Shown: positions 11,301 through 16,824, numbered from the stretch's first letter. The stretch: 26,736 bases of DNA from an uncultured Ideonella sp. (GCA_946479475.1 CAMLGG010000043.1:1-26736); one strand, 5' to 3'. Notes: generated from the sequence alone by a model not told the origin. Numbers and translations are program-made.

Positions 11301-12237
11301 CGCCGCCGAGGTCGAACTTGACCTGCGGGCTGCCCATCACGCCGCCGAGCAGCGTGGCCAGGTAGCCCACCCAGTCCTCCATCTGCGCCTGGGTGGTGAG
11401 AATGCCGTGGACCCAGTTCGCCAGCGCCTGCGTGCCTTGCGTCGGCAGCAGAGCGAGCGGGAAGTCGGGCACCTGGTCGCCGCTGCGCAGGCCCAGCAGG
11501 CCGCCGACGGCGACCACGACATCGTCGGCGCCCGGGGCGTCGGCCTGGGCCTTGAGCAGGGCCAGGACCAGGCCGAGCAGCGCGTCGTCGATCTCGTCGG
11601 GGCCCTCGGCCACGATGCGCAGGTCCTGCGGCGCGGCCGAGCCGGGCAGCTGGAAGTCGCTCAGGCTCAGGCCGAAGACCGGCGGGGTGTCGTTGCCGGC
11701 CGTCGGCAACTCCATCTCCAGGCCTATGCCGCCCAACCGGGCCTCGCCCGGCACGGGCGGCGCGCCGTCGATGGTGATGCCGGTGGCCAGCCGGATGCGG
11801 CCGCCGGGCTGGCCCAGCAGCAGGCGTTCACCCGATCCGAGTGCGCCGCCGTCGCCCCGGCGGGCGCAGAACAGCGGGACAGACAGCGAGCTGGTCGAGT
11901 CCGGACCGGTGGTGCGCACGAGGATGCCGATACCGACGTGGAGCAGCGTGCCGGAGACCTCGTCGATGGTCAGGGCCAGCGTCAGGTCCGGGTCTTCGAG
12001 GCTGACGATGGGCAGCCAGACGACTCCGTTCGGGTCCGTCGTGCGGTCGGCGCCGCCGAGGGCCTCGTCGACGAAGGCGATCAGCGCGGCACGCTGCTCG
12101 TCGTCGGCCAGGATCTTCCTGAGGAAGCCCTCGGGGTTGCCGAACCAGTCCGGGTTCGGACCATCGTCGGTGAACAGCCCGAGCGCGACGGCGAGGTTGC
12201 CGAGGACGCCGAGTTGGTCCTTCGAGAACGCCGTCAT
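2314..12237 (-). CDS. Giant DUF6603-like protein, 3307 aa
   Basis: One uninterrupted frame of 3307 residues, from the ATG at 12237 (MTAFSKDQLGVLGNL). This start forms an ATGA overlap with the upstream gene; the frame stays open 52 codons further upstream, but that part lies inside the 204-residue gene. There is no signal peptide or clear membrane segment. Residues 1-900 alternate beta-rich blocks with helical stretches containing S-L-x-x-DP motifs (near 480, 722 and 1481). Residues about 905-1040 resemble an alpha/beta hydrolase: WLVLLAG, then AGAGHAARLAA where GxSxG would be, then KVTDLLTLGTPLG; the nucleophile serine is absent. Residues about 2000-2585 are Gly- and aromatic-rich with long beta-strand patterns (YVIWFKGEHKGEFVLTMGGY, IIYFDPFHYHVNAYV), resembling Pfam DUF6603. 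A further 700 residues end in a basic tail (KRRAPRGGKR). Function unknown. Composition matches the neighbours, so no recent transfer is visible. The gene call is secure; the family name is from memory. Confidence 0.85.
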   Translation of the reverse strand: MTAFSKDQLGVLGNLAVALGLFTDDGPNPDWFGNPEGFLRKILADDEQRAALIAFVDEALGGADRTTDPNGVVWLPIVSLEDPDLTLALTIDEVSGTLLHVGIGILVRTTGPDSTSSLSVPLFCARRGDGGALGSGERLLLGQPGGRIRLATGITIDGAPPVPGEARLGGIGLEMELPTAGNDTPPVFGLSLSDFQLPGSAAPQDLRIVAEGPDEIDDALLGLVLALLKAQADAPGADDVVVAVGGLLGLRSGDQVPDFPLALLPTQGTQALANWVHGILTTQAQMEDWVGYLATLLGGVMGSPQVKFDLGGEADLVLDLLVDDGPSGNPRLTPQLGILFGGDDVRLEAQAALFRIDLVTGQAQALPSLGVWAAAGSAAAPLLDVANPEPVHVDGLRLGFGMDEQRRLNFVLAADAVQIGQHTYPTLDLTSPDALMDVAGNAVGDILDELLQACGDAEDLVRLLLGLAPPNGVPAVTISSLMGDPLAAVAGYWKAVVGAPAAATQVLAQVRNALADASEAITSIKGTGTVPDPWRVPLIGPLELEFAASGDTLAISLAATTSVDELGQHCTVVDARFAATLARIDLAAKTGVLMPGVEALLTARERGVDPPRVTLALGDVSALTAAGVGLRLAWSPASGIAAELAAPERTLHRGSLSLPIALPVIGADGQVSLPPEAWQGVETLVGYLGELAGGFFGQLIDALGWSVESPNLQAFDAAAKLPLASLIGDPAAALAAWLPPLAMSEAGPQALELVADLFAGSGAARGLLAGTGHPDDPYRLHLADGLPEIAVWFPPQGLEPRLVAAPRELQQWRPGDAALPTATLAAALRAEAEVAPEVFDLVDGRDLAAGLEAMLQRWADGDGRVLAPANPPAGVTVRKAGVAVGRLPGRLNPQDLLGRVPTTALFVALKADASAAPWLAAVPAAHVVDLSAPGLDASMFTAPAAQTGNWLVLLAGRAEAKVPGSTTDGTPEQAARLHRVLEELATVSNDIAVVALAGAGHAARLAAQDQTKVTDLLTLGTPLGAISLTAISSQPTADALRLLQRLLPKPPDLAAGDVPEDDDLALGRALVASMMELTALADVGVDLRVPAVPPPVPRAGLNVVALFGAVTASQVGRAMTAIVAAGLAERARARAARPLPEPTGVEAGLRWVLPPDETGSLRVRGDAVLTLFSFDAETAGIDTTPRLRTRWRLSDRLGWLAATPELELRQLNAELQLPLDGHSTGQGRVTLLDARIFGTSWERLVAGNTPDAVPLLPEARSVLAAAAQRLVSDAAGAGSVALRQLLAALGVLAPDGSLVGDAVDQFCHDPGGLVRQRVAAQQAAISSAVNGLLGPLGAGIDLAARSVKVHGGSDGQGRFGWQSTVQVSMEGGLSGQLRFGPSAPLQPTGSVQLVADLEPLQVTLHWQQAGGGVDTIALWPQPDAQAIARAIAKAAPSLGGHAALELMRRADETARPVIDAVLDALGLLRGVAGEADRALRPLAGLLSDPAGWLRSADSLAANPGKIQDLFDALRPLLGVAGASGTPVPLANGVSLSVVADGPGARLSLDVDPTVWAPPNGIAGRLAAGVGATLKVGPSGPPALGLAAHVGLTGASSGKQAIHSLLQGNGLQLFLRPASGADIPLLPFAGLGSLAGVAQAALPFVLDKIVESGGTAGSIVAAAGDVLGLRDGTPKFDGAALQAWATSPVAKLSAVTSQLNTLVTPLTNLLQPLSGVTVSGANDEIGLTVHGVTLGWNATDKAVSLSGANIPVPGIDQLSFAVAVNHAGLKELSATLGPAAIDAGGVIIRPYVTVAAGTDPEGDRRVAVGLALDDDRRFALRWLLDTQQVALVSSTGALPNPSEIADAAQVALRIVEVIADLAAAVAMAQQPVADLLDTAVGNNNKKVRDLLAGVLLDNSAQQLIPDLFSPLPATWIGRLQKLFVNLAGAGISIDVGEFNVAITTDPTVDAIGVQVGVTNRFELLTGEVMLWLENDDSWITPNPPGSGGLFVGMLASNGTAFKPCLAVNGLGLRVGKNSGPLLDIGLSLDSIALHAFAGIDATGAHSGGVQLQFSNLAVSASGAQGSNGIAQGVMKDTGPTPPRPAFSPALAIQVHKGSPGVKVTLRAGDPPGPWWIAIQKGFGPLYLEQIGFGATEINGRIERVSLLMDGSVSMFGLTCAVDDLQITYLVADGDFFNAANWQVDLAGLAVSADMAGVQIAGGLLKQQTNAGIEYLGMLLGRFGVYGLTIYGGYGEGNVNGEKFTAFFAVGAVIGPIGGPPAFFLTGIGGGLGINRKLVVPTELSNFGDYPLIQALDIAAKPQDPMTQLRSLGQYFPMQKGTFWFAAGVSFNSFALVDGIAVLGIQVGDGLDINLLGLARMALPRPQVALVSIELALLVRFSSSEGVLWVQGQLTDNSWILYPDIKLTGGFAYVIWFKGEHKGEFVLTMGGYHPDFHRDGYPQVPRLGLRWSLGDAIVIKSGSYFALTSEAVMAGGDFEASAHFGPAWAELKWGAHGIIYFDPFHYHVNAYVSIAAGVTIDTWIFGEITISVHLGARLDVTGPDFHGIATFEVGPIELSVEFGGPDKSQHVPISGQAFITKYLDAGDSTEADIHALVTSFGATPSKGGDEATPDGSAAKPFVVVCEFGLTFTSTVPATSVRRASNNGNVDTQHPPSKILGVAPMDDFEKAPDIVLNPQIVLTWQRAGATEPFPFEVAPRPFGSFPYGVWGPPQDQNNRKVPKAEMVEALNELSLSSTATPSPGGPEIAYFQVETGPRKPLPFTRRATDAAKVKASAKAVSDLVTEPATVNAAFDDAGRFMAGTATPTALAALRGERQAPPLLGTLTQGLDDTALTTIPGIAARPPGKVYDHFVDPPVAVGLLSGVSTNLRVAPPARTTVRDSARAWRVAPPTLASVEAQRSASIAARLALADVPAAMQGRTGTLLGVASVPPTGVAHGAPAVVARTGAGGSDALGQFSAGLVQAGFARKGAKAVGRAEVPPAASVLVPGQVVVMKLPNARADAAMNGERPELGVNGAPARVVLLGHGGVLLADRLVGGPGNAASLSITQGAERIAAIAQGLSDREGIARAGAGLVGWHAGLQMPYLGWATALGPGCVVKAHTTPLKMHRERRDAGWVGGAELARGTSTVVTTFSDVPNMVVVVLDDPAAFGNQTSGRQLLLGLSGAERLRDAAGREVAPQLLAMENRSVLAYEIVPEGDRPVVVTIATDEGWSLVGVMGSAELDAKGAIALISARGLDAALQPFSQGVAGGPGSQLVWLGRTRTEGERKLAKNRAMGRQPALAAAVASSVVSATTGAPAKRRAPRGGKR
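2324..2328 (-). promoter_or_regulatory. Strong internal Shine-Dalgarno for the 684-aa gene
   Basis: GGAGG on the minus strand, within AGGAGGGAA, lies inside the 3' end of the giant gene, 9 nt before the ATG at 2314. It supports that start. It also suggests the 684-residue protein can be translated well on its own in addition to coupling through the TGATG overlap. Confidence 0.75.
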
Positions 12238-12848
12238 GATTTCAGCCCGCTCGACCCGCTGAAGCGGTAGCGCGCCATCGGCACGATCTGCAGGCCCTTG
12301 GCATCGGCCGTGAATTCGACGGGCACCAGCACGTTGCCGCGCGCGTCCTTGCCCGTCGCGCCGGCAATCTGGCTGACCAGGCCCAGCACGCACTGCCAGG
12401 CGAAGGCGACCAGCGCCTCGCCCCAGACCGAGACGATCAGCTCGGGGCCGTAAGGCCTGCGATGCGCGGCAGCGAACACGCCGCCCGGCTTGTTCGCCGA
12501 ACCGACCGCAAAAGCCACCTGCATCACCGCCGGCCCGGTCTGATCGCAGCGCACCGGGATGAAGACGCCGACCAGGCCGTCGGTCATCCTGACCTCGACG
12601 GCGGTGAAGCCGACCGCCAGCTCGCGGTCGCCGTCGACCCAGACCACCTCGGTGCGCTGGGTCGGCCGGTAGAAGCCGCAGGCTCGCCGCGCGGCCACGC
12701 GCAGCAGCTCGGTGGCCTGGCCCGCCTCGACGAAGACCGGCTCGAAGACCTGGCCCTCGGCCAGGCGGCCCGGTGGCGCAGCCAGGCGCTTGGCGCGTCG
12801 CTCCGCCGCAATGAACCGTTCGAATTCCGGTGCGACGGTGTCGGCCAT
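12234..12848 (-). CDS. Hypothetical protein, 204 aa, second gene of DUF6603-type operon
   Basis: Encodes 204 residues, starting MADTVAPEFERFIAAERRAK. No signal peptide. The start lies 10 nt after the stop of the small membrane-protein gene, with AAGG-type purine stretches just upstream. Its own stop overlaps the giant gene's start as ATGA, so the two are translationally coupled. The N-terminal 35 residues are charged and helical. The middle is beta-rich (TEVVWVDGDRELAVGFTAVE, GLVGVFIPVRCDQTG). A hydrophobic helix-like segment around residue 145 (SVWGEALVAFAWQCVLGLVS) may be amphipathic or buried rather than a membrane span. I do not recognise a family. The coupling suggests a fixed stoichiometric or chaperone-like relation to the giant protein, which is inference only. 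Confidence 0.8.
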   Translation of the reverse strand: MADTVAPEFERFIAAERRAKRLAAPPGRLAEGQVFEPVFVEAGQATELLRVAARRACGFYRPTQRTEVVWVDGDRELAVGFTAVEVRMTDGLVGVFIPVRCDQTGPAVMQVAFAVGSANKPGGVFAAAHRRPYGPELIVSVWGEALVAFAWQCVLGLVSQIAGATGKDARGNVLVPVEFTADAKGLQIVPMARYRFSGSSGLKS

Positions 12849-12858
12849 GGCCTTGCCT

Positions 12859-13002
12859 TCAGTCCTGCCGGTTCCGCCGGCCCTGCCTGCGACGCCGCGC
12901 CAGGTAGATCAGGCCGGCGATCGGGATGGCGAAGAGCATGAACTCGAACAGGCCGCTGCCGTCGTCGGGCGACCAGCCGAACAAGCGCTCGATGAAATCC
13001 AT
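12859..13002 (-). CDS. Small single-pass membrane protein, 47 aa, first gene of the operon
   Basis: Encodes 47 residues: MDFIERLFGWSPDDGSG, then a hydrophobic segment LFEFMLFAIPIAGLIYLA (about residues 18-35), then a strongly basic tail (RRRRQGRRNRQD). The pattern predicts one transmembrane helix with the basic C-terminus in the cytoplasm. The ATG at 13002 was chosen over an upstream in-frame ATG at 13056 because GGGAG lies 7 nt before it and the upstream extension is Arg/Pro/Gly-rich and unlike protein. It is the promoter-proximal gene of the left operon, only 10 nt from the next. It could anchor or localise the operon's otherwise soluble products at the inner membrane, but this is inferred from context. 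No family recognised. Confidence 0.7.
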   Translation of the reverse strand: MDFIERLFGWSPDDGSGLFEFMLFAIPIAGLIYLARRRRQGRRNRQD

Positions 13003-13009
13003 GCGCACG

Positions 13010-13014
13010 CTCCC
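13010..13014 (-). promoter_or_regulatory. Shine-Dalgarno site deciding the 47-aa gene start
   Basis: GGGAG on the minus strand with a 7-nt spacer to the ATG at 13002. This favours the 47-residue product over a 65-residue version starting at 13056. Confidence 0.6.
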
Positions 13015-13272
13015 ATGCCGGCCGGCGGGCCGAGCGGGCGCACCGGGACGAAGCAAACCATCGCGCTGCGGCGGCGAGCGCGGCCTGTCGATCCAGAAAG
13101 TCGATCAATGCAGCCGGCGTGTCTCTCGCGGTTCGTGGCCGCTGCGTCGGCGGCTTCACCGGGCGAATCCCTCTCGCCGGTCTCATTGGTGGGGCCCTGG
13201 TTTGGCTGCGCGGGCCCTTGGGGTACAGGCGCGACCGTACGGCGGACACCGGGCCGTCCCCATCCCCACTTT

Positions 13273-13283
13273 TAGGGAAAACC
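13273..13283 (+). repeat. TAGGG-WWW-ACC motif, copy 1
   Basis: TAGGGAAAACC. Matches copy 2 at 13397 except that the three central A bases are T there. It lies 124 nt (start to start) from copy 2 in the divergent region. Possibly an operator half-site or regulator binding site; no known regulator assigned. Confidence 0.4.
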
Positions 13284-13396
13284 ACCCCCGAACAGGCCGA
13301 TGGGCGCGCGATTTGCCCGCCCTGTCACTTCGCGCCGGGCCGAGGCAGCGACGGGCCGGCGCCCGCTCCCGTCATCCCGGTTCGCTGGACACCCCC

Positions 13397-13407
13397 TAGG
13401 GTTTACC
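13397..13407 (+). repeat. TAGGG-WWW-ACC motif, copy 2
   Basis: TAGGGTTTACC, overlapping the palindrome CCCTAGGG at 13394-13401. It lies about 110 nt upstream of the TATACT box proposed for the peptidase operon. It shares its outer bases with copy 1. Confidence 0.4.
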
Positions 13408-13490
13408 TCAGGCTCTTGGACGAGATTCGATTTGTAAGTACCCGCTGACGACTTTTGCCACGTCGTTCAAGCAACTTTTCTTCTGTAAGG

Positions 13491-13521
13491 GGAACTTCAA
13501 GAATACCGGCCGACCTATACT
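13491..13521 (+). promoter_or_regulatory. Candidate promoter for the S41 peptidase operon
   Basis: TATACT at 13516-13521 is a good -10 match and would give a leader of about 45 nt before the ATG at 13574. No good sigma-70 -35 box sits 16-18 nt upstream. Instead GGAACTT occurs at 13491-13497, identical to the sigma-E -35 consensus, but the expected sigma-E -10 is not at the right distance. The assignment is therefore tentative. Confidence 0.4.
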
Positions 13522-13573
13522 TCCCTGGCATGCGCCCCGCCGTGATTGGGGCGCCGCACGAAGGCGGGACGAG

Positions 13574-15013
13574 ATGGGTGCCAAACTGAAAGTGACGGGT
13601 CTGCTGACCCTCGGAGCCGTGGCCGGCGCATTGACGACGATGCAGCTCACGGCGATCGCCCGCAACAACTACGCGCCCATACCGCTGGCAGAAATGCAGC
13701 AGTTGGCGCGCGCCTTCGAGATCCTCAAGAGCGATTACGTCGAGCCGGTCGACGAGAAGAAGCTCATCACCGATGCGCTCACCGGCATGGCCTCCGGCCT
13801 CGACCCGCATTCGCAATACTTCGACAAGAAGTCGTACAAGGAATTCCGCGAGACGGTGTCCGGCAAGTTCGTCGGCGTCGGCATCGAGATCGGCATGGAA
13901 GATGGCGTCGTCAAGGTCGTCTCCCCGATCGAGGGCTCTCCGGCCTTCAAGGCTGGCCTGAAATCCGGCGACCTGATCACCAAGATCGACGACTCGCCCG
14001 TCAAGGGCCTGGCGATGGACCAGGCGGTCAAGAAGATGCGCGGCGAGAAGAACACCAAGGTGGCCCTCACCGTCTTCCGCAAGGCCGAGAACCGTACCTT
14101 CACCGTCACCATCGTCCGCGACGAGATCCTCACCCAGAGCGTGCGGGCCAAGATGGTCGAGCCGGGCTACGCCTGGCTGCGCGTGAGCCAGTTCCAGGAG
14201 CGCACGGTCGAGGATTTCGCGACCAAGCTGGAAGGCCTGTACAAGCAGGATCCGAACATCAAGGGCCTGGTGCTCGACCTGCGCAACGACCCGGGCGGCC
14301 TGCTCGAAGGCGCGCTGGCCCTTTCGGCCGCCTTCCTGCCCAGCAACGTCGTGGTGGTCAGCACCAACGGCCAGATCCCCGACGCGAAGGCGACCTACAC
14401 CGCGTCGCCGGAGATCTACGCCCGCCGAGGCTACGACCCGCTGCGCGGCCTGCCCGCCGCGGTCAAGTCGGTCCCGCTGGTGGTCCTGGTGAACGAAGGC
14501 TCGGCCTCGGCCAGCGAGATCGTCGCCGGCGCCCTGCAGGACCACCACCGCGCGATCGTGATGGGCGCACAGACCTTCGGCAAGGGCTCGGTGCAGTCGG
14601 TGCGCCCGCTCACTCCCGAGGGCGACACCGCCTTGAAGATCACCACGGCTCGCTACTACACGCCCAGCGGCCGCTCGATCCAGGCCAAGGGCATCGTGCC
14701 GGACGTCTGGCTCGACGAAACGGCCGAAGGCAATGTCTTCGCCGCCCTGCGCATGCGCGAGGCCGACCTCGACAAGCACCTGATGAACGGCGAGGAGAAG
14801 GACGAAGCCCGCGAGAAGGCCCGCGAGGAAGCGCGCAAGAAGCTGGAAGAACAGGCCGCCAAGATCAAGGACGGCACGATCAAGCCGCTGCCCGAATTCG
14901 GCAGCACCGAGGACTTCCAGCTCGCCCAGGCCCTGAACCGCCTGAAGAACCGCCCGGTGATGGTCAGCAAGACCATGACGGAGCGCGCGCCCGAGGCGAC
15001 CGCGGAGCAGTGA
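13574..15013 (+). CDS. ctpA: S41 family C-terminal processing peptidase
   Basis: Encodes 479 residues. A periplasmic, membrane-anchored serine protease that trims or degrades envelope proteins from their C-termini. The N-terminus (MGAKLKVTGLLTLGAVAGAL) is a signal or signal-anchor sequence. A PDZ domain covers about residues 98-170 (GVGIEIGMEDG, SPAFKAGLKSGDLI). The catalytic core contains LVLDLRNDPGGLL, then EGSASASEI with the likely nucleophile Ser312, then TFGKGSVQ with the general base Lys337, giving the 25-residue Ser-Lys spacing of the family. A charged coiled-coil-like Glu/Lys/Arg stretch near residues 405-430 precedes the C-terminus. Length is normal for bacterial CtpA. The ATG is preceded by a weak GGGACGAG. 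The stop overlaps the GTG of the next gene, so the two form an operon. Confidence 0.95.
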   Translation: MGAKLKVTGLLTLGAVAGALTTMQLTAIARNNYAPIPLAEMQQLARAFEILKSDYVEPVDEKKLITDALTGMASGLDPHSQYFDKKSYKEFRETVSGKFVGVGIEIGMEDGVVKVVSPIEGSPAFKAGLKSGDLITKIDDSPVKGLAMDQAVKKMRGEKNTKVALTVFRKAENRTFTVTIVRDEILTQSVRAKMVEPGYAWLRVSQFQERTVEDFATKLEGLYKQDPNIKGLVLDLRNDPGGLLEGALALSAAFLPSNVVVVSTNGQIPDAKATYTASPEIYARRGYDPLRGLPAAVKSVPLVVLVNEGSASASEIVAGALQDHHRAIVMGAQTFGKGSVQSVRPLTPEGDTALKITTARYYTPSGRSIQAKGIVPDVWLDETAEGNVFAALRMREADLDKHLMNGEEKDEAREKAREEARKKLEEQAAKIKDGTIKPLPEFGSTEDFQLAQALNRLKNRPVMVSKTMTERAPEATAEQ

Positions 15014-15822
15014 GCGGCTCGTCCGCCGAGTCCTCGTCGCCCTCTTTGGCGCCGTCTTCGGCCCTGGGCGACGAAGACCTGCTGCGCTACTCGCGGCACA
15101 TCCTGCTGGACGAGATCGGCATCGAGGGCCAGGCCCGGCTGCTGGCCTCGCACGCCCTGGTGATCGGCGCCGGTGGCCTGGGCTCGCCGGCGGCGCTTTA
15201 CCTGGGCACCGCGGGCGTCGGCCGCATCACCCTGGTCGACCACGACCTGGTCGACCTGACCAACCTGCAGCGCCAGATCGCGCACAACCTGGCCCGCGTA
15301 GGCATGCCCAAGGCCGAGTCCGCGCGCACGGCGATGCTGGCCATCAACCCGGCGCTGGACGTACGCACGCTGTGCACCCGGGCCGACGTGGCGCTGCTCG
15401 ACAGCCTCGTGGCCGAAGCCGACGTGGTGCTGGACTGCAGCGACAACTTCGCCACCCGGCAAGCGGTGAACGCCGCCTGCGTGAAGCATCGCAAGCCGCT
15501 CGTCGCCGGCGCCGCGATCCGCTTCGACGGCCAGATCTCGGTCTACGACACCCGCCAGGCGCATGCCCCCTGCTACGCCTGCCTCTTCCCGCCCGAGGCG
15601 ACGACCGAGGAGGCGCACTGCGCGCTCATGGGTGTGTTCGCGCCGCTGGTGGGCATCATCGGCACCATGCAGGCTGCCGAGGCCCTGAAGCTGCTGGCAG
15701 GCGTCGGCGAATCGCTCGCCGGCCGGCTGCTGATGCTGGACGCCCGCAGCATGCGCTGGGACGAGATCCGCCTGGCCCGGCAGGCCGATTGCCCGGTCTG
15801 CGCGCCATACCGCACGGCATAG
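15010..15822 (+). CDS. moeB: MoeB/ThiF-family adenylyltransferase (HesA/MoeB/ThiF)
   Basis: Encodes 270 residues. An E1-like enzyme that adenylates the C-terminal Gly-Gly of a sulfur-carrier protein (MoaD in molybdopterin synthesis or ThiS in thiamin synthesis). It shows the nucleotide-binding loop GAGGLGSP (residues 53-60), the LQRQI motif near 86, CSDNFATR near 143, and two zinc-binding CxxC pairs, CYAC (188-191) and CPVC (261-264). Cys204 lies in the crossover-loop region. No C-terminal rhodanese domain. The GTG start at 15010 is chosen because it overlaps the peptidase stop as GTGA and gives a normal length with a short Ser-rich leader; the next candidate starts lie inside the conserved fold. 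MoeB or ThiF function cannot be separated by sequence here. Confidence 0.9.
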   Translation: MSGSSAESSSPSLAPSSALGDEDLLRYSRHILLDEIGIEGQARLLASHALVIGAGGLGSPAALYLGTAGVGRITLVDHDLVDLTNLQRQIAHNLARVGMPKAESARTAMLAINPALDVRTLCTRADVALLDSLVAEADVVLDCSDNFATRQAVNAACVKHRKPLVAGAAIRFDGQISVYDTRQAHAPCYACLFPPEATTEEAHCALMGVFAPLVGIIGTMQAAEALKLLAGVGESLAGRLLMLDARSMRWDEIRLARQADCPVCAPYRTA

Positions 15823-15847
15823 CTCTGACGGCCCGTGCGCCGGCAGA

Positions 15848-15866
15848 CCGGCTCGCGGCGAGCCGG
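15848..15866 (+). terminator. GC-rich hairpin after the ctpA-moeB operon
   Basis: Perfect 8-bp inverted repeat CCGGCTCG / CGAGCCGG with a 3-nt loop, 25 nt after the moeB stop and before the LOG-family gene. It is stable and well placed for transcription termination, but no T-run follows, so intrinsic termination is uncertain. Confidence 0.45.
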
Positions 15867-15904
15867 GAGTAAGCTCGTTTCCCTCTTCCGACAAGATACT
15901 CAAG

Positions 15905-16807
15905 ATGGACACCGCCGTCGACCTGACCGCCCGCAACTTTCCGAGCGCCGAGGAGGAAGCGCAGGTCTCCGTTCCGCCGCCCCTGTACGACGGCCCCGAG
16001 AGCAGCTATCGCCTCGCCTTCACCGACACGGACTTCCTGCTGCAGCCTGAGCTCCGCCCGGTTCGCATGCAGCTGGAACTGCTCAAGCCGGAGATGGTCC
16101 AGCAGGCGCAGGGCGTGCGCAGCACCGTCGTGATCTTCGGCAGTGCGCGAATCCCGGCGCGCGAGGTCGCGCTCGGCCGGCTCGCCGAGGCCCAGGCCGC
16201 AGGCGACGAGATCGCCATCCGCCGCGCCGAGACGCAACTCTCGATGAGCCGCTTCTACGAGGAGGCGCGCAGCTTCGCCGCCCTCGTCACCGAGCGCTCG
16301 CGCCGCCTCGCGCGGCCGATCTACGTCTGCACCGGCGGAGGCCCGGGGATCATGGAGGCCGGCAACCGCGGCGCCCACGAGACCGGCGGCAAGAGCATCG
16401 GGCTGAACATCGTGCTGCCGCACGAACAGCAGCCCAACGCCTACATCACGCCGGAGCTGTGCTTCCGCTTCCACTACTTCGCGCTGCGCAAGATGCACTT
16501 CCTGATGCGCTCGGTGGCGCTGGTGTGCTTCCCCGGCGGCTTCGGCACGCTCGACGAGCTGTTCGAGGCCATGACGCTGATGCAGACGGGCAAGTGCCGG
16601 CGCCGGCCTATCCTGATGTTCGGGCGCGAGTTCTGGACGCGGCTGATCGACTTCGAGCTGCTGATCGAGACCGGGATGATCAGCCCCGGCGACGAACAGC
16701 TGTTCCGCTTCGTCGAGACCGCCGACGAGGCCTGGACGGTGCTGGCGGAGGACTACGGCCTCGACGACGACCAGCCCGGCACCGGCGCCGACGCAGGCGG
16801 CCTGTGA
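15905..16807 (+). CDS. LOG-family protein (TIGR00730 type), N-terminally extended
   Basis: Encodes 300 residues. LOG-family Rossmann-fold enzymes include cytokinin-nucleoside-monophosphate phosphoribohydrolases and nucleotide 5'-monophosphate nucleosidases. Both family motifs are present: GGGPGIMEA at 144-152 and PGGFGTLDE at 210-218, which form the nucleotide phosphate-binding site and catalytic Glu. About 70 residues precede the STVVIFGSARI strand that normally opens the fold, and a helical Arg/Glu-rich insertion lies between about 85 and 125. The protein is thus longer than the compact ~190-residue LOG enzymes. No signal peptide. The ATG has no strong Shine-Dalgarno site. Annotation as a nucleotide-cleaving enzyme rests on family; the actual substrate is unknown. 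Confidence 0.88.
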   Translation: MDTAVDLTARNFPSAEEEAQVSVPPPLYDGPESSYRLAFTDTDFLLQPELRPVRMQLELLKPEMVQQAQGVRSTVVIFGSARIPAREVALGRLAEAQAAGDEIAIRRAETQLSMSRFYEEARSFAALVTERSRRLARPIYVCTGGGPGIMEAGNRGAHETGGKSIGLNIVLPHEQQPNAYITPELCFRFHYFALRKMHFLMRSVALVCFPGGFGTLDELFEAMTLMQTGKCRRRPILMFGREFWTRLIDFELLIETGMISPGDEQLFRFVETADEAWTVLAEDYGLDDDQPGTGADAGGL

Positions 16808-16824
16808 TTTGCCGGTGAAGGGCG

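Larger units (their letters stand above)
13003..13573. other. Divergent intergenic region (571 nt)
   Basis: Separates the leftward unknown operon from the rightward peptidase operon and must hold at least one promoter for each. Short open frames across it have no Shine-Dalgarno site and read as Arg/Pro-rich shadow protein, so I regard it as non-coding. Visible elements are two TAGGG-WWW-ACC motifs (13273 and 13397), a GC-rich hairpin at 13332-13362 (7-bp arms GCGCCGG/CCGGCGC, continuing after one mismatch), and a promoter-like segment at 13491-13521. I could not identify a convincing promoter for the leftward operon. Confidence 0.7.

Noticed and set aside
12238..12393. 52-codon upstream extension of the giant gene
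   Set aside because: It lies inside the 204-residue gene, reads as Arg/Gly-rich shadow, and the ATG at 12237 forms an ATGA junction with that gene.
13119..13448. Short plus-strand open frames in the divergent region
   Set aside because: No Shine-Dalgarno site, Arg/Pro/Gly-rich translation and no recognisable motif.
13403..14779. 458-codon minus-strand frame opposite the S41 peptidase
   Set aside because: The plus strand carries an intact CtpA with all catalytic motifs; the opposite frame is an antisense shadow.
15895..15907. GATACT as a -10 box giving a leaderless LOG-family transcript
   Set aside because: Close to the ATG and suggestive, but no -35 element is present at the right distance.
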